Shown: in pieces, positions 36,171 to 49,900 of the stretch
How the letters are laid out: the number at the start of each line of letters is the position of its first letter
Numbering within the stretch: position 1 is the first letter of the stretch
Assembly: GCA_013397435.1 (NCBI GenBank)
Contig: VZRG01001053.1
Location: forward strand, 62,001 to 126,000
Reading direction: 5' to 3'
Length of the DNA stretch: 64,000 nt
From: Erythrocercus mccallii
Lineage: Eukaryota; Chordata; Aves; Passeriformes; Dicruridae
Notes under the pieces: model-generated
Databases searched by the model: none
Told to the model about the DNA's origin: nothing
Seen by the model: only the letters and a program-made list of their open reading frames with translations
Made by a program: the position numbers and the translations under genes

Positions 36171-37640
36171 TAAGAAGTGACTTGACTGTTTTGTATTCCT
36201 GTCTTCTTCGTCCAGAGACTTCCAGAACAAAAGGTGCAAGCAGCACAATGAGTCTGGGCATTAAGAGGATAACTCTCCTACTCTCTGTGTTATAGCCTTG
36301 TGACCCATGAAAGAGACTCAACTTCTACCATTATTCCAATGCAGCTTTTTACAGTGAACACTGCTTAGAAATAGTGGTGAGATTATCAAATATATTATTC
36401 TTGAAAGACCACCAAGATCCTTAGACGTGTCTGTGATGTTCAGAATGACTCAATCACAGAATAAAAAGAAGATTCAACTTTGAACAAATAAGAGGATGAA
36501 ATGATTATTTAGCACATTTTCCTTAAACAAAAGCTTTCGTTTTGCCTACCTAATGCTTTCAGAAAGAAAAACACAGTGTTTTCATTTTGCCAGAGGATTT
36601 CCAAATTTAATACGTGGTAGCAGCTGGGAAAATCCAAAAATGCAGCTGCTACAATTTATAAATTAGTGCAGTCCTCAGTGAAATAAAAGTCAAATGATTT
36701 AATAACAAACTACTTTTTGTTGAGTTATCTTACAAAAAACCTAAAATGTTGTGAGAATGTTACCCAGCACAGACTTCTTGCAACCCAGATGTAGGATGAA
36801 AGCTGGAGCTTGGTGACTTGATCTTTAATCCCAGTTCAGACACATCACCTTTTTAAACCAGCAGCCTAACAGCAGTGCCAGAGCCTGAGCATACCTTGTA
36901 GTTCTTGCACATGTGAAACTGCCTTTCATTTCAGCAGGAGTTTTACCTGAATCTGAAAGACAGTGTTATCTTTGGCCCTGCTTTAGGAGATGTGCAATTT
37001 TTAGAGACTACTAAATCTCTTTCTAGGTTAAAATAACTAGATTACATTTCTAATAATTGCTTGATTGTGAAGGCTGGAAACTTATCATGCATGACAAGCA
37101 GACAAAATTGAACTGGATTTTCAAAGAATAAATGCTTTCAACATTAAAATTATATTTTAAGACAGAAGGTGTATTCTCGGAAATCTAGGTTATCATTGAC
37201 ATACAGCGAGGGCCTGGCAGGTGGAATCATTCCTAGTATACCCTTATAATGAGGCTATCCAGAGTATAATTTAGCATGCTACTTCTGATGTCAAGGTTCT
37301 CTCCAACAGGTTTTGAAGGGAATTTTTCATTCATTTGGTCATCAGGGCACAAAATCAATAACAAATATGAGGAAAACATACTTGCAATTCCAAAGTCCAA
37401 AGTCAAGCCTGGGATTTCACTGTCAAACCCTACCTTTCTCTGAGATATTTCTTTTCGCTACCTTTACTCCTCCCCCATTTTTGAGATGAGTTTTGGGGAC
37501 CAAAAGGCCTTTGCTGCAGTTACCACAGTTGCTAAAGGCAATGAAGAAGCACCGTGCAATTTATACAACAGCCTCAAGACCTGCTCAAGAGAATACTATA
37601 GGGATCCAGGAGAAAGTTCTGCCTTAGGAAATGGACCAGA

Positions 37641-37936
37641 CACATCACAGAATCCTAGAATGATTTGGGTTGGAAGCGAGGTTAAATACCACCTAGTTTC
37701 AAATCCCTCACTATGAACAGCAGCAGCTTCCACTATACCAGATTGCTCAAATCCCAAATCCAGCCTGGCTTTGACCACCTGGAGGATTGGAGAGTCCACA
37801 ACTTCTCTGGGCAACCTGTTCCAGTGCCTCACCATTCTCACAGTAAAGATTTTTCTTCCTAATATCTAACTTAAATTTTCTCTCTCACTTTGAAACCATT
37901 CCCTTCTGTCCTGTCAATACATACTCCTTGTGCCTG
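37641..37936 (-). mobile_element. CR1 LINE 3' fragment, minus strand
   Basis: Begins at the reverse complement of a CR1 3' end ('cacagaatcctagaatgatt', then 'tgggttgga'). The minus strand encodes a stretch beginning 'MVRHWNRLPREVVDSP' and running on to 'VVKARLD', the recognisable C-terminus of CR1 ORF2 (37596-37841 frame). The plus-strand right side ends near 'accattcccttctgtcctg' and 'tcaatacatactcc'. About 295 bp remain, one of the least decayed copies here, truncated at the 5' end and so not autonomous. Confidence 0.92.
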
Positions 37937-38582
37937 GCACAACAACTGTGGCCGCAGAAGTGACATTGCCATTAAAAAGCTGGATAATGTGTGGGAATAA
38001 AAACACATGTTTCAAAAGTAAAGATGGTGGTATTGTAGTGGGTTTTTATTTCCCATGATCTCAGCTTTAAAACTGTTGAAGAGGCAACCAAGACACTACT
38101 TCCATAATATTTGAAGAGTCTCTGATGCTGTTGGTCCATTTTCTAATTTTTGCTGGTGGAACTGTGAGGCCAAGGCAGGATGTTGCAAATTTACTTGTGT
38201 TACGAAGCTTTGGCATCTGAGCTCCCCATCTTCTGTTGTGCAAATACCTAGAAGAATTTATATGAAGGAAGAGATGTAAGTAGTTTCTGAAATCCCAGCT
38301 AAGGTAATAGAGTGGGTTCAAGGTGAGACAGAGCCTTTCTTTGATCCCCTGCCTTACAGCTGTTTCACATTTCCCCAGTAAGTTTTTCAGCAGTGCAGGT
38401 TTATTATGCACATTGTAGGGAGCAAGAGGTGTTGCATACTGGAAGACTACAGGTACTGGAAGGTTACCAGTAAAAGAGGGTATCCTGAGAAAAGGCAATG
38501 AGCCAAAAGAGGAAAGAGAATCACCCCCAGTGCTATTCACCTTCATATGAAAATACCCCACAGATTATCAGCCAAAGGAAGT

Positions 38583-38616
38583 CAGTGAAAAGCAGTGAGA
38601 AAAGCAGTGAGAAAAG
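38583..38616. repeat. Minisatellite, 12-bp unit
   Basis: Nearly three copies of agcagtgagaaa. The first copy is shortened ('cagtgaaa'). Confidence 0.85.
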
Positions 38617-41600
38617 GAGAAAGGACAGACAGGGAAAGAGAGACTTCTGCACTAATCCTCAAAATAAAACCAATTCAAATCAACCAACCAACGAAACAAA
38701 AATCACAACTAAAATAATTACAATAATCCTCTGGATGGCATTTTTGGTACCTATTCACATGCCTCCACTGGAGAAAAAGAATATGTCCAGCAACAGTTCA
38801 GTTCCAGGACAGGACTTGCCTTGCTGTCCAACATGCAGCATTCTATCAGATAATCTCTCATTAGTTACCTGCAGACCCAATACACAGCACTGAGAGACTT
38901 GAGCCCTCACTGGGTAGTCAATGTGAGATTCACAGCTGCAGAGACATTTACATCTTAGACCCACATCTGCATGACTTCCTTAGCAGAGTAGATAACCACA
39001 TTTAGAGAATGTCCTTTTGACGTCCTCTTCACCATATTCCCAGCAGGGCTATGGCTACAAAGTAGGACAAAAATGAATATTAGTTCATACTTGGGTGCCC
39101 ACATCCAAGACGCTCTTAGGGACAATAACTAATGTCATGAATATCCAAAGGATTTAGGCAGCAAGTGGTTAAGCTTAGTGAAAACCCCAGACAGAAAGAG
39201 TAAGCTGAGAAAAGAGTCAGTAACTGAGGAGGTCATTCATTTGAAATGTCAATAATGTAAGGAGTCTCTGACACTTGAATACTTAAGCTGTGTGATTAAA
39301 AAATTAACAATAAGTATACTGTTAATGTGAAAATATAAGTGCAATGATCCACTTTCTAAATTCTTAGTTCTGCCCTGACAATAAAAACATAATAGTAAGT
39401 CAAGCCTTGCATCAGCACTGCAGGCACTGGTGAGGAATGGAAAGACCAGAGTAAGGGTGGCATCTGGTATACAGAAAACAGTGCAGTACATTCCTATACT
39501 TCAGTTTACAGGTTGATGTCTGTAATTTAGGCAAACCCAAGCCTCTTTTACTAGTGAGAAACAGCTCTGACACTACAACAGCACATAATTGCACTACAAA
39601 GGAACTCAACACAGGCAAGGCAGAGCCTCTTGTGTGGTGAGCCCTGGGAAGTGCTGAGATGGCCGTGCTACAAGCTGCAAGAATGAGGCAGTGCAAAGTG
39701 CTGGTGCAGCCATAGGGGTCTGCAGTGCTGGTGTGCACTGTTTTATGTGGCTGATAGTTGGGGCAGTAGTTTCCAGATGAGGTATGCTGTAAGTATCAGA
39801 AAGCATGGTGCAACAACCACCCTCCCACCCACTTGTCCATCCCCAGGGATTTCTGTACAGAGGACCATTATTCAGGACATATTTGCATTCAACCTAATAA
39901 TCAGTAGCAACAGTTTTATTTTTGTCTTGTCCTTGAGAAGTATGGCAATAAAATGCAAACAAAGTAAACACCCTTCCTTTAGAAAACGCAATTTGGACAT
40001 CATATCCAAATGAATAAATCATTCCTGAAAGGCAGAAGCAATATTACTGTTGAATTAGTGCTGGATGTTCTTTTGTTAAATTGTATACAATCAAAGTAAG
40101 GTGCCAAATTACCAACTAACTGTCTGGAGGTCGATTTTTAAATTCATGGATGAGCTAATGCATTTGTGCCACTGATCATAAAGGGAGGAGTTCACCTTGC
40201 ATTAGCCTTGACTCATAACTATAAATCCACAATGTTACCAGAAATAGATGTCCTATTTCTTGTCATTGATCTGCAAGCCATAATTTAAACATTTACATGT
40301 CCTAATGTTGAGACTTCCAATTGCCTGAAACATGTCTCTCCAGGGAATGCTCCTCACAAGGATAGGGACTGTAAAATTAAGAGCATCTTCGGTAAAAATT
40401 TGGAACCTTTGACATCTTGAAGTTTATCAAAAGTCTCATAAGTCAAGAAGAGTCAAAACTGAAAGATAAAAGGATATTTATAAGGGTTAAATGAGGACAT
40501 AACAGAAGTAAAATAAGCATACACTAGATTATACTGTTGATGGGCAAATGAAATTAGAAGTGAAAGAATTCTGCATGTCTGTTAAGCAATAAAGCTGTAG
40601 GAATTGCTATAAAATTCATGTATTGTCTTATTTTTCAGCAGAGCTAATATCATTCCAATAGAGTAATTCATTAATAGAAAAATCAGAGAAATCTTGTTTC
40701 ATTTGAAATAAAACAATGTGTTTCCCTGACATTGATATTTTAAAAACAATACACATGTGAAATGAATGAGTCACTAGTTATGAAAAGATGTATCATTCAG
40801 GAGAAGTGAAGCACATGACTAATTTAAAGGCAGTGGTTTTAAGGCTGTAGTATGAGCAGATATCATTTGTAGGGGACATGGGAGAATGCATAGATTAATT
40901 TCCAGGCATATTTGTATATTTCATAAGTGCACTAGCAAACTTCTTGACTGTTTTTTGTGAAGTCAAGTTTCCTTGACTAAAGTGTGGAAATTTCTGTTAG
41001 ACAGGTAATTAAACCAATGCGACATGACTGTCCAAGCACCAAAGTACCTGAATATCAATGTGAGTCTCAAGAGCTTTTGAATTTTTAATTTAACTGGGTT
41101 TGCTCAGACCACAGTTCAGAGAGCTGATGGTACAATAAGACTGAGAAACCCTACAAGAAGTTCACTGCATTATTGTAATGAATTTTAAATCTTATAATTT
41201 TTATATTAATTTCAATATTTCCTGCTTCTTAAAATTTCATTCTTTATATAATCTGCAGTTGCTGAGTTCTGCTGAAGCCTTTAAATGGGTCTCATAAATA
41301 GATAATGATAGAATTTTTGAAAGTGTTGTGAAATTCAATGAAACTGTGGTCTTTCATCATGACTCCAGTTATGAACATCAGTGCTGCACATGCAATACCT
41401 ACCGACTTAATTTTTCAGTTTGCCTTTTGTAGTAGTGAAAAATCTAGAACAAAACTCTGTCTTCTTGCTCAGATGTATGTTTAATAGCCTGTAATTTTTA
41501 ATAAAATTACTTTTTAATTACTCTTTAATTCTAGATTGCTACATCTTTCATACAGTTCCATGCAAACAAGCAAACAAACAAAAAAAAAAGAGAAAAAGAA

Positions 41601-42737
41601 GAAATGTCTGTGTATTCAATGATGCTTCAATTGTCCAAGTGGCCCTAGTCTACATATAAATGCCTCTCATAATGTCTTCAGATGTACATGCATATATAAA
41701 TTTGGTGTGTTTAAATTCTCTGCTAAACTGGGCAAAAATGGCACCATTTTTTAGTTTAAGAAGGAATAAATCCCAGTGGCTGCTTCTGCTTTCTAACCTG
41801 AGCTCCTTGGTGGTGGTCTTGGAGAGCCCTGCAGGCTGGGGAACCTGCAGGGTCATAGCCTTGTTCTTCCTCATCTCCACACCTGGGCTCCACCTGATGA
41901 AAAGATAGCCTCAAGAAACAAGGGAGCTTTGAGGACATGGAGCTCATCCACATGTCCTGGGGCCAGGACACCCCCACCCAGGACAAGGAAGCACTCCTGA
42001 GTCCCATAGGTCCACTGGAGTCAACAGAAGCATTTCTCAGTTCTTGTCAGGAAAGCCAAAGCTTATTCTGACATAGACTCAAATACCACTGCTGGCCATG
42101 TTTGCAAGTAGTACATGACATTTTGATGCAGTTTGGCACGACCTGTGCTCATATTTCCTAGCAAAATTTTATGATCTTATCATAACTTTAGGGGAAAGAG
42201 ACAGGTTTTAGCACTTTTGGATTGATCAATAATTTAATGAATAAAGTAAATTTTCTGACCTTGACTGTTAGCTGTAAAGAAAGAAAATTTCTTTGATTGT
42301 TACTTGATGCCTCTGTTAATACTTTTTGGACTCTTATATATCATATAAAATTGAGTATCATGTCTTTATATAGGAAAAACTTGATCCTGATTTATAAAAG
42401 ATTGTGTGCACTTTTCTATTGCTTTGGGAGGGATTGTTTTGGATATCCTAAAACATAAATTCTTGTCTGGGATGGTTGAAAACATTCTGCAGCAGAGAGA
42501 GAGGTCTAAGTTTCCCTGACACAGAACTTCATGTGAGTTTCAGATGTCTAGAACTTCTTAAAAACCAAAATGTGCAGTTCTATCTCTCTTATCTGCCTTT
42601 TTTAAAGCTCTTCTTATTCTACTTATCCCTGTAATTCTCCAGACACTTGTATTAATCTTTTGAAACTGTAACTTCAGTGTTTTATCCAATATTTCCTATG
42701 GCAAGAAAAAAATTTTCTGTAATTACTTTTGAGTTTA

Positions 42738-42747
42738 CCCCCCCCCC
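42738..42747 (+). repeat. C10 homopolymer
   Basis: Ten consecutive C flanked by T-rich sequence. Confidence 0.9.
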
Positions 42748-42964
42748 TTTATTTCACTGGCAGTCCTTGTTCTAGCTTTGAGGCCAAGAAGAGAAAAGCT
42801 CCTCATCCATCTTCCTAATGATCATCATAATTTAAAACATATTTATAATTCCTTTCTTTGACTGGCATCAAATTTAGGTGTGGTGACTCGGTGCCTTCTC
42901 CCACCAGATGCTGAATGTCTCCAAACTGTTCTATGACATCCTGAGACAACATTGTGCTGTGCTG

Positions 42965-42992
42965 AACTTAATAAGAAGAACTTAATAAGAAG
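42965..42992. repeat. Tandem duplication of a 14-mer
   Basis: Two exact adjacent copies of aacttaataagaag. Confidence 0.9.
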
Positions 42993-43854
42993 AATATTTT
43001 CCCCTATACCCCTGTGAAGTTTCTTGCCAAGCTTCAAGCAACCACCACCTCTTGTCCTTGCACCTTTGGAAAGCATCCAACTCTCCTTTCCTACAAGGTC
43101 CCTTGGAAAACAGTTAAATTCCTCCTTTTGCCTTCTCTTTTGCAGGCTGACCAAGTTAAGGCCCCTCAGTGTCCCTCCACTCATCATGTGTTTCCCAGTG
43201 GTCCTTCCACACCCTCTCTTCTGCTTATTGATGTCCTTCCTGAATGAGGAAGACAAAAGCTGACACAGATTGCCCCCCAAACCTTTGAAAATGCCAAGTA
43301 AAAGGGAATAAACACTTCCTGGCTATATTCTTGCTTATACAGCCCAGTCTCTGCTAGTCTTCATCATGATGCTGCCTCATGCTCAGCCTGCTGTGTACCA
43401 GGTTCTCCTGGTCTTTTTGGGCAAAACTGCTCCTTAGTACCTTGCTCACTCCCTGCACAGCCAGATGGAGTATTCCTGTCCCAGGTGCAGGAATTTGTGT
43501 TTTAATTTGTTGAATTTCATTGCTTCTTTCAGCTGATTCTTCTGTTATGGTTCTTGTGAATGGCAACTCTACCCACCAGTATATAAAGATCTCTTTCCAG
43601 CCTGGTGCCATCTCCTAACTCAGTGAGTGTTCTCTCCTTTTGAGGGTTCAGAATTTTTATGGAGACCATCAGCACTCAGTCTCAATATCAACTGCCATTA
43701 ACAGGTGCATAATGTCTTCCAGTTCCTGCCAAAAATATCTTACAGGTTTGATATCAGACTTCTAATATTCAGACCATTCCTATCTTGATAGTGTGCACGT
43801 ATGAAAAATATCTTGAGTCCTCATTCAGGTACATTTGAAACACCATGGCATTGA

Positions 43855-43945
43855 GATATATATATACACGTGTATATATATATATACACGTGTATATATA
43901 TACACGTGTATATATATATATATATATATATGCTGATATATATAA
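43855..43945. repeat. TA microsatellite with three CACGTG palindromes
   Basis: A (TA)n array interrupted by CACGTG at 43867-43872, 43887-43892 and 43903-43908, ending in a long uninterrupted TA run to 43931 and a 'gctga' break. Every interruption is a perfect palindrome in a palindromic repeat, so the tract is self-complementary at many scales and prone to cruciforms. CACGTG is also the canonical E-box for bHLH factors such as CLOCK/BMAL1, USF and MYC. The minus-strand open frame here (Tyr-Ile-Tyr-Ile runs) is a by-product. Confidence 0.95.
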
Positions 43946-46900
43946 GCCAGCCCAGACCGGCTTTGGATGCTTCCAGTAGTGTGTTTGTCTCCCCAAGTTC
44001 ATTTAGGAGAAAAATTCTGTGATTTAGGAGAACTCACTGTTGAAAATAATGATTTTCTTGCCTCTTCCTTTGCTTAATGCTTGTTTGTTTCACCTTGTCT
44101 TATCCTGAACATTTTGTTTTCCCTTTTGTTTGCATCTTCAAGTTTCCATTCAGCTACATAGATCCTCAAAGCCTAATGTATTCAAAATACATCTCTGTGC
44201 CCAGGGAACACAAGAATAAACTAAGAAAGAGAATGACACTTTCAATAGCTTCAGAGATATTTTTTGTCTCATTGCTGACAAGGTCTACAACAAAGTTCAA
44301 GGATCTTTCAAATGTGCTAGCTGAGTACTCAGAGTTCTGGTATAACACACAGCAGCTCTTACTGCAGAGTTCTGTTTCCCAAAACAACTTCCTCTTTTAG
44401 CCAGACATGAATTTAAATTTAAAGAATCTTTCTTTAAATAACAATTAATTGGCTATGAAATTTATGTTCCACTGTGGAAACAGAAGGGTCATTTCCTTAA
44501 AAGCTACTCAGTACCTCCTATTTAATGCTCAGTACATTGCTTATTTAAACAAAGACATAATACACCCTCCTTGTACACATGTAGCTGAATTTCATAACCT
44601 TTGAGGTTCCTTCTGAGATTTCCCTCTGACCAATTTGGATGACAGCCACCATTGTCATTCAATAAGAATCTGATGTTGAAGTGCTCCCAGACATAAACAT
44701 TCTCTGAAACTAGCCGTGGCCAGGACTACTGTGTTTGTATTTAAAAATGTAGAGTCCAAACCAACCGAAATTGGACAAATAATGCAGCAGCAAAGTTTCT
44801 GGGTTTACACTTTCCAGGCATGGTAGATTTCTGACTACAGTTATTATTCCCTGGGGTGATATATGAACTACCTTGCTCCTGGCAATTAAATCCCATTCTA
44901 TAAAGGGAATCCAAAAAATTATAAGCGAGCTTAGTTCTAAAAACATAAAATACTCATAGCAAAAACAATAGTGGGGTTTCCAAGGCACTCATTTTTGTGT
45001 GTTTTCCAGCAAAACACAGGTATGGTAATACATGGCTATCCATGAAGGCTCAAGAATTGATAGAAAGGTCTGAGGACAATGCTGTGTCTGGGAAAATACA
45101 TGTCTGGATTTTCTGGCTGCTCCTGCTAATATTTCATACCAACAGGGAATGCTGATACCAGAAGCCAAACATGGAGTCGGGGTCAAGAGCAATACTGAAT
45201 CCAAAGGACCTTCAGCAATAGGAGTGACCCAGAAATCCAGGCAGCACAAATTATAAATAAGATAATTACATAGCTCAGATGAAAACACCTGGGCCAAGTG
45301 CATGCCTTACACATGCTTCTGTCAACTTGACAAAAGCTGCTCTAAGACAAAAAACAACAGTAAATTGTCCTTTAAGCATTGAGCTTGTCATTGCAGGGTG
45401 TTGTTACCTCCTAAAGAGTTTAAAAATTAATTTTCAGAAGATGCCTGAAGTCAGCTGGTCCCCTTTTCTCCGGAAATTCTTATCTGGAAAGTGAGATGTC
45501 AATCAGACCATTTTGGCTTTTTAGGTTTTCCTTCAAATCCAGCACTTCATGCTCCTGTCAGTAACTGTGTCTCAGAGCATGTGGATACACCCAGTTCAGA
45601 GATAGGGAAACTGTCTATATTACCATATATTACACTATCCCTGTTGCTACCTCTGCGGGGGAATGAACCTGAGAAGTGCTGGAGCCAAACTGAATGGCCT
45701 AAAACAGGAGCCCATCATCAGCTGCTAAGGGACTTGTAAGAAGCTGTTCCAAAAGGGGGACACTGCAGCATATGAGTGCTTGACACTCTGTTCTTTTGTC
45801 TCTGTTTTCCTTTCCATGTCCTCTAGCAGAACTGGATGGAATTGAACTGTTTGTTTCCAGGGCAGGTTTACCAGACAGGCAGTGGAAAAATATGATCAAA
45901 ATAAATCATATCAATGGTTCATCTCATCACTCCTGGCTGCCCACAGAAGGTTCTGCTTCATATGAGGATGTTAATCGTAGTTCTCCTGCCCTCTCAACAC
46001 ATCTGTTTTAGGCAAGAGAAAAAACTAATCTATAACATTTTTTGCTACCTGGCAATAAATTCTCTCTCCTTTTACTGTGATGCCAGTGAACCCTTTCATA
46101 GTTTATGATGTTACTTGATTTACAGAATTCGTAATGTCAGTAAATAGATCAGCAGCTCTGACCTACAAATACTGAGATATGTGGCTTCTTCATTTATAAA
46201 CGGGGTTGGTGATGAGAGCAAATTGGATAAAGTGTTGTGGGCTGCAGAAGGTATGAACTGAAACACTATCGCTCTACCTTCCTAATCTAATCTTAATATT
46301 TATCACTCTGCTAAAGAGAGGTCTCCTCCTTTCACGATATCTGCATTGCAAAGCTTTTGAGTTGTTAATGTTTTCCCTGAACAGTCATACTGCCCCCTTA
46401 TTTACTATGAGAGGTGGTGAGGAAGTATGAAGAGTGTAAAAATTGACCATTGTTGATGGTCTTCCTATTCATTTGAATGGGAAGAAGAAGGGCACACATA
46501 AAAGTGTATTTCCCTTGACTTATTTCAGACTTTACACAGGAAGAGAGAAATTCTTATTTTTAGTCAAGATTTACTTGTGTAAGACTCTATATTCCTATCA
46601 AAAGCATGAGGAACGTCTTTATTTCCCAGAAAATGGCCATTGCATTCATCATTTTCAGAAGTAACTGCATATTACAGTGGTGGCCTTCTCTTGCCTGGTG
46701 TTAGTAAAGGGTACTAAATATTTAAGAAATGAATGACAGAAGATAATTACAAAAATTCTGGCCTTACTGGATTTTTATGCCTGTTTTAAAATGCTGTGGG
46801 GACAGGTATTATGTGACAATGTGAAGGGCTGTAAAAGTTTTCCCACTACTAGCCTAAGAAATGTCAGTGATGACTAATGCAGCCATCTCAGACTTGTAAT

Positions 46901-49900
46901 AAATTTTTTGTAGTAACCTATACCATTATAGTTTCTTCTTGGCTACATATTTCCAGTAGCAATTCAACCATCTGCTGACACTGAGGCTTTAGAAAAGGTG
47001 GTCTTATGGAAATTGGGTACCATTTAGCGATCTTATGCCAGCAGCTACTGAATATAAAAGATATTGCACTGAGTGAGGGGGCAACTAGACAAAATCCTGC
47101 TTCATATACACTTTGCTCTCTCAAAAAGCACTGGAACTTGAGAGGTTCAACTCAAATCACCACCATCACTGGCAGAACTCTTAACCTCTCTTTTCTGTGG
47201 CTCTGTGTTGCCATGACTTTTCGAGCTTTTCTAAGCTCTGATATTAAAGTGCAGCTCTTCACTTTCCCACACCATGTTCATGAAAACATGAGAGATGTTT
47301 TTGTAAATAATGCCATTGTTTTGCATTCTTCTTGGTAGGAGGAGAATGCTGACTGATGGTCTGTCTGACCTATGTGATTCAGAGGTGGTAGCCCCACTCT
47401 CCAATCCATGGTCATGTTTCCTGCAGGTATATAATAGAATGTAATAAAGGAGGCGGGGCCCTTCTTGGCCCCTGCTCTGACAGCAAAGTCCAAGTGTCCT
47501 GTGGTCCTTCTAGCGTGGTGAACAATGATAGCTCTGCCATGCAGGAAGAGCAACAGGATCATTAGATGCCAAATGCAAATTACAGCTTCACTGAAATGTA
47601 AACTTGCTTCAGAGGAAGTTCATCTTTCATTCAGGTTGGAAAACACACTTGAGGATAGTTTTCAACACAGAACTAACAGAGCCCATGAGTGTCAATTGGC
47701 CCTCAGGGCATTTCTGGTAGAACAGCCACAAGACAGGAGAGAGCCAAGAAATATGTGGATGAGAACATGCTATCTAGGTAATCTGGAAACAAATCTTCTG
47801 TGTCTCCTTTCCATAGTTTCATTCTCTTTCAGAGAACCCATTAAAACTTCAGAGGAGGTAAGGAACAAGATGTTACAAACCTATTTGAATTGTCTCGAGC
47901 AGCTCAGTTGTCAAAATTAAGTTAAACAAATGTGTGGAAAGCAACTCTTAGCGCTGACTCTCCAAAGCTTTTCAATAGATACCATTTTTCCTTTGAAAGA
48001 CACTTCAGAACCTACACTGTTCTCTGTTTTTTGAATGCCATATCACTCAAGTTCTGTACTTTCTGACTACATGATAATCAAGAGCTTCCCAGAATTGGCA
48101 GGCTGTGCTTGAGACTCTCCCAGATCTAGTCTTTTTCTCTTTTATGTCCTACTTCTTCTGGAGCTCTGTTGCTGACTGAGAGCAACTTATTACTTTTATA
48201 AAAGTATAAGGTATAAAGTGAAATGAAAAGAGGCTTTTAGAGTTTGATATGGGGAAAAAATTAAGTAAAATAATATCTGAGGTGAAGCACAATCAGGGAG
48301 ACTGTTATCAATAATTCTTTACAATACAGCTTTTAAATGGAAGCTCATCAGCTAATCAGGCAGGGCTAGCAAAGTGTTCTTCTCTCTACTCAAGTGCCTG
48401 AAGCCAGAGTGTTACCAGTCTGTCAGATTTTCTCATCTGTTAAACAAGAGCACTGTGTAGGTAGCAGCAGTCAGAAGCATCACTGAAGGAGAAGCACTTC
48501 AGAGATTTTCTACCTCTTCCTATCTGGAGTTACAGAGCTTGGATTTGAACTGAGCAGATCTCCCTGACCTGCAAAGAAATATAGAAGTGACACTGTTGAA
48601 CTCCCTGCCTCTGCCTCTGAATAAATAATGCACTGCTTCAAAATTAGTTGTTTTGGTTTCCCAAGATGAGAACTCAGACCTGTTGAGTCCAGGTGAGCCC
48701 ATAGGGATAAAGCAGATGAGTGAAGGTTCCAGCAGTGAAGTTTCCCATCAAGGGACAGAAATAACAAGATCTTCCACAAAAGAGTGTTCCTGGAATGAAA
48801 GGGTCAGAGTCATAATTCAGACTTTTCCTATGTCTTTGAAATGTCCCCATATTAAATAACATCATCAAATATGTCTGGTTGTCTATGATACCAATCCTTG
48901 TATAAAGAGACATTACTTTAGTAGCAAATGAAATCATAACCATAAATAATGGAGAGATTGGTGTATCTCATTGAAATACATAAAGTTTGTCCAAAATGAG
49001 CACTGTGGCATTTCAAATCTGGGCTAAATTTTGAACAGATTAATGAGATTCAAGTAAGATATTTGAATTGTTTTTAGACTTACTTCAGTGGTGCTTAAGT
49101 ATCTCTTTAAAAGGTTAGTAAGAAAAGACAAGTCATGATTAAATTGAAAGATGATACACACATTGACACTATTTAAATCAGACCAAATTTATGTGTATAG
49201 ATGAAGATTTAATAATTCAGATTTCTGACACATTTTAATATTTAACTCTGGGAAAATCCACTTCTATGCTCATTGCCTTCATTTCATTTCTACAGTTTGT
49301 TATTGTGCAGAGCTAACAGTGGGGTCTGTGTCTGCAAAGGCTCTGTTTTCCCTTCTGGCAAGAAAGATGTGATAAAGTTTATCCCCATTTTGTGTATGTA
49401 TGCCATGACCCTACTCAAGCATCTTGTGAAAAAAGCATTATTTAAAATGCATGTTTTCGTGCTATATTTGCAGAAAGCCATGTCCTCTCAACCCCCTGTT
49501 AATCTCCACACCTTGTTTATGTCTGCATAAGTGGTCAGCTTTTTACAGCAGTGCAAAGGATTACAACTCCTTGGCTTGTAAACAGATGAAATCAACCAAA
49601 AAAATTGCCTTTCCAGGTTTAAATCACAAATGGAGCACAATGAGAACTTCATGCCTTGTGGAATAAAATTAAACTGTCAGAAGCCTCCTGCTGCGCTCAT
49701 GGGGTTTGATGTTTATTATAGAACATCACTATTTAAAAACCAAGGGATTCACTTGGCCAATGAAGAAATGAGTGGAAATATGTAGCATGGCATGCAGACA
49801 TAAAGAGATGTGAATGAATTTATAGCAATAAGCACAAGTTAATATGAAAGGAAGGGAGAAGGGGCAGAAGTCTTTCAAGCCACCAAACCAAATTGGTGGG

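Larger units (their letters stand above)
28331..37640. other. Unique noncoding DNA, 9.3 kb
   Basis: No exons recognised. Holds an A15 tract (29501-29515), two candidate regulatory segments (30000-30310, 35930-36170), unassigned GC-richer zones at 30600-31030 and 33240-33980, a 14-bp tandem duplication at 32139-32166 and an AT-rich tract at 34902-35125. Confidence 0.5.
37937..43850. other. Unique noncoding DNA
   Basis: No exon recognised. The 164-codon minus frame at 38067-38561 has no domain I know and no conserved-family pattern. Contains small tandem repeats (38583-38616, 42965-42992), a C10 tract and a GC-richer patch at 41790-42040 that may be an old repeat. Confidence 0.5.

Noticed and set aside
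38067..38561. 164-codon minus-strand open frame
   Set aside because: No family resemblance, and a length within what 64 kb of noncoding DNA gives by chance. The CR1 just upstream ends before it.
42843..43280. 145-codon minus-strand open frame
   Set aside because: Basic, low-similarity translation without a known domain, accompanied by open frames in other phases over the same bases.
43769..44002. Minus-strand frame with Tyr-Ile and Thr-Arg-Val-Tyr repeats
   Set aside because: A direct translation of the TA/CACGTG microsatellite.
47278..47562. Minus-strand 94-codon frame beside a GC-richer patch
   Set aside because: It looked briefly exon-like but has no domain match and no flanking splice sites in phase.
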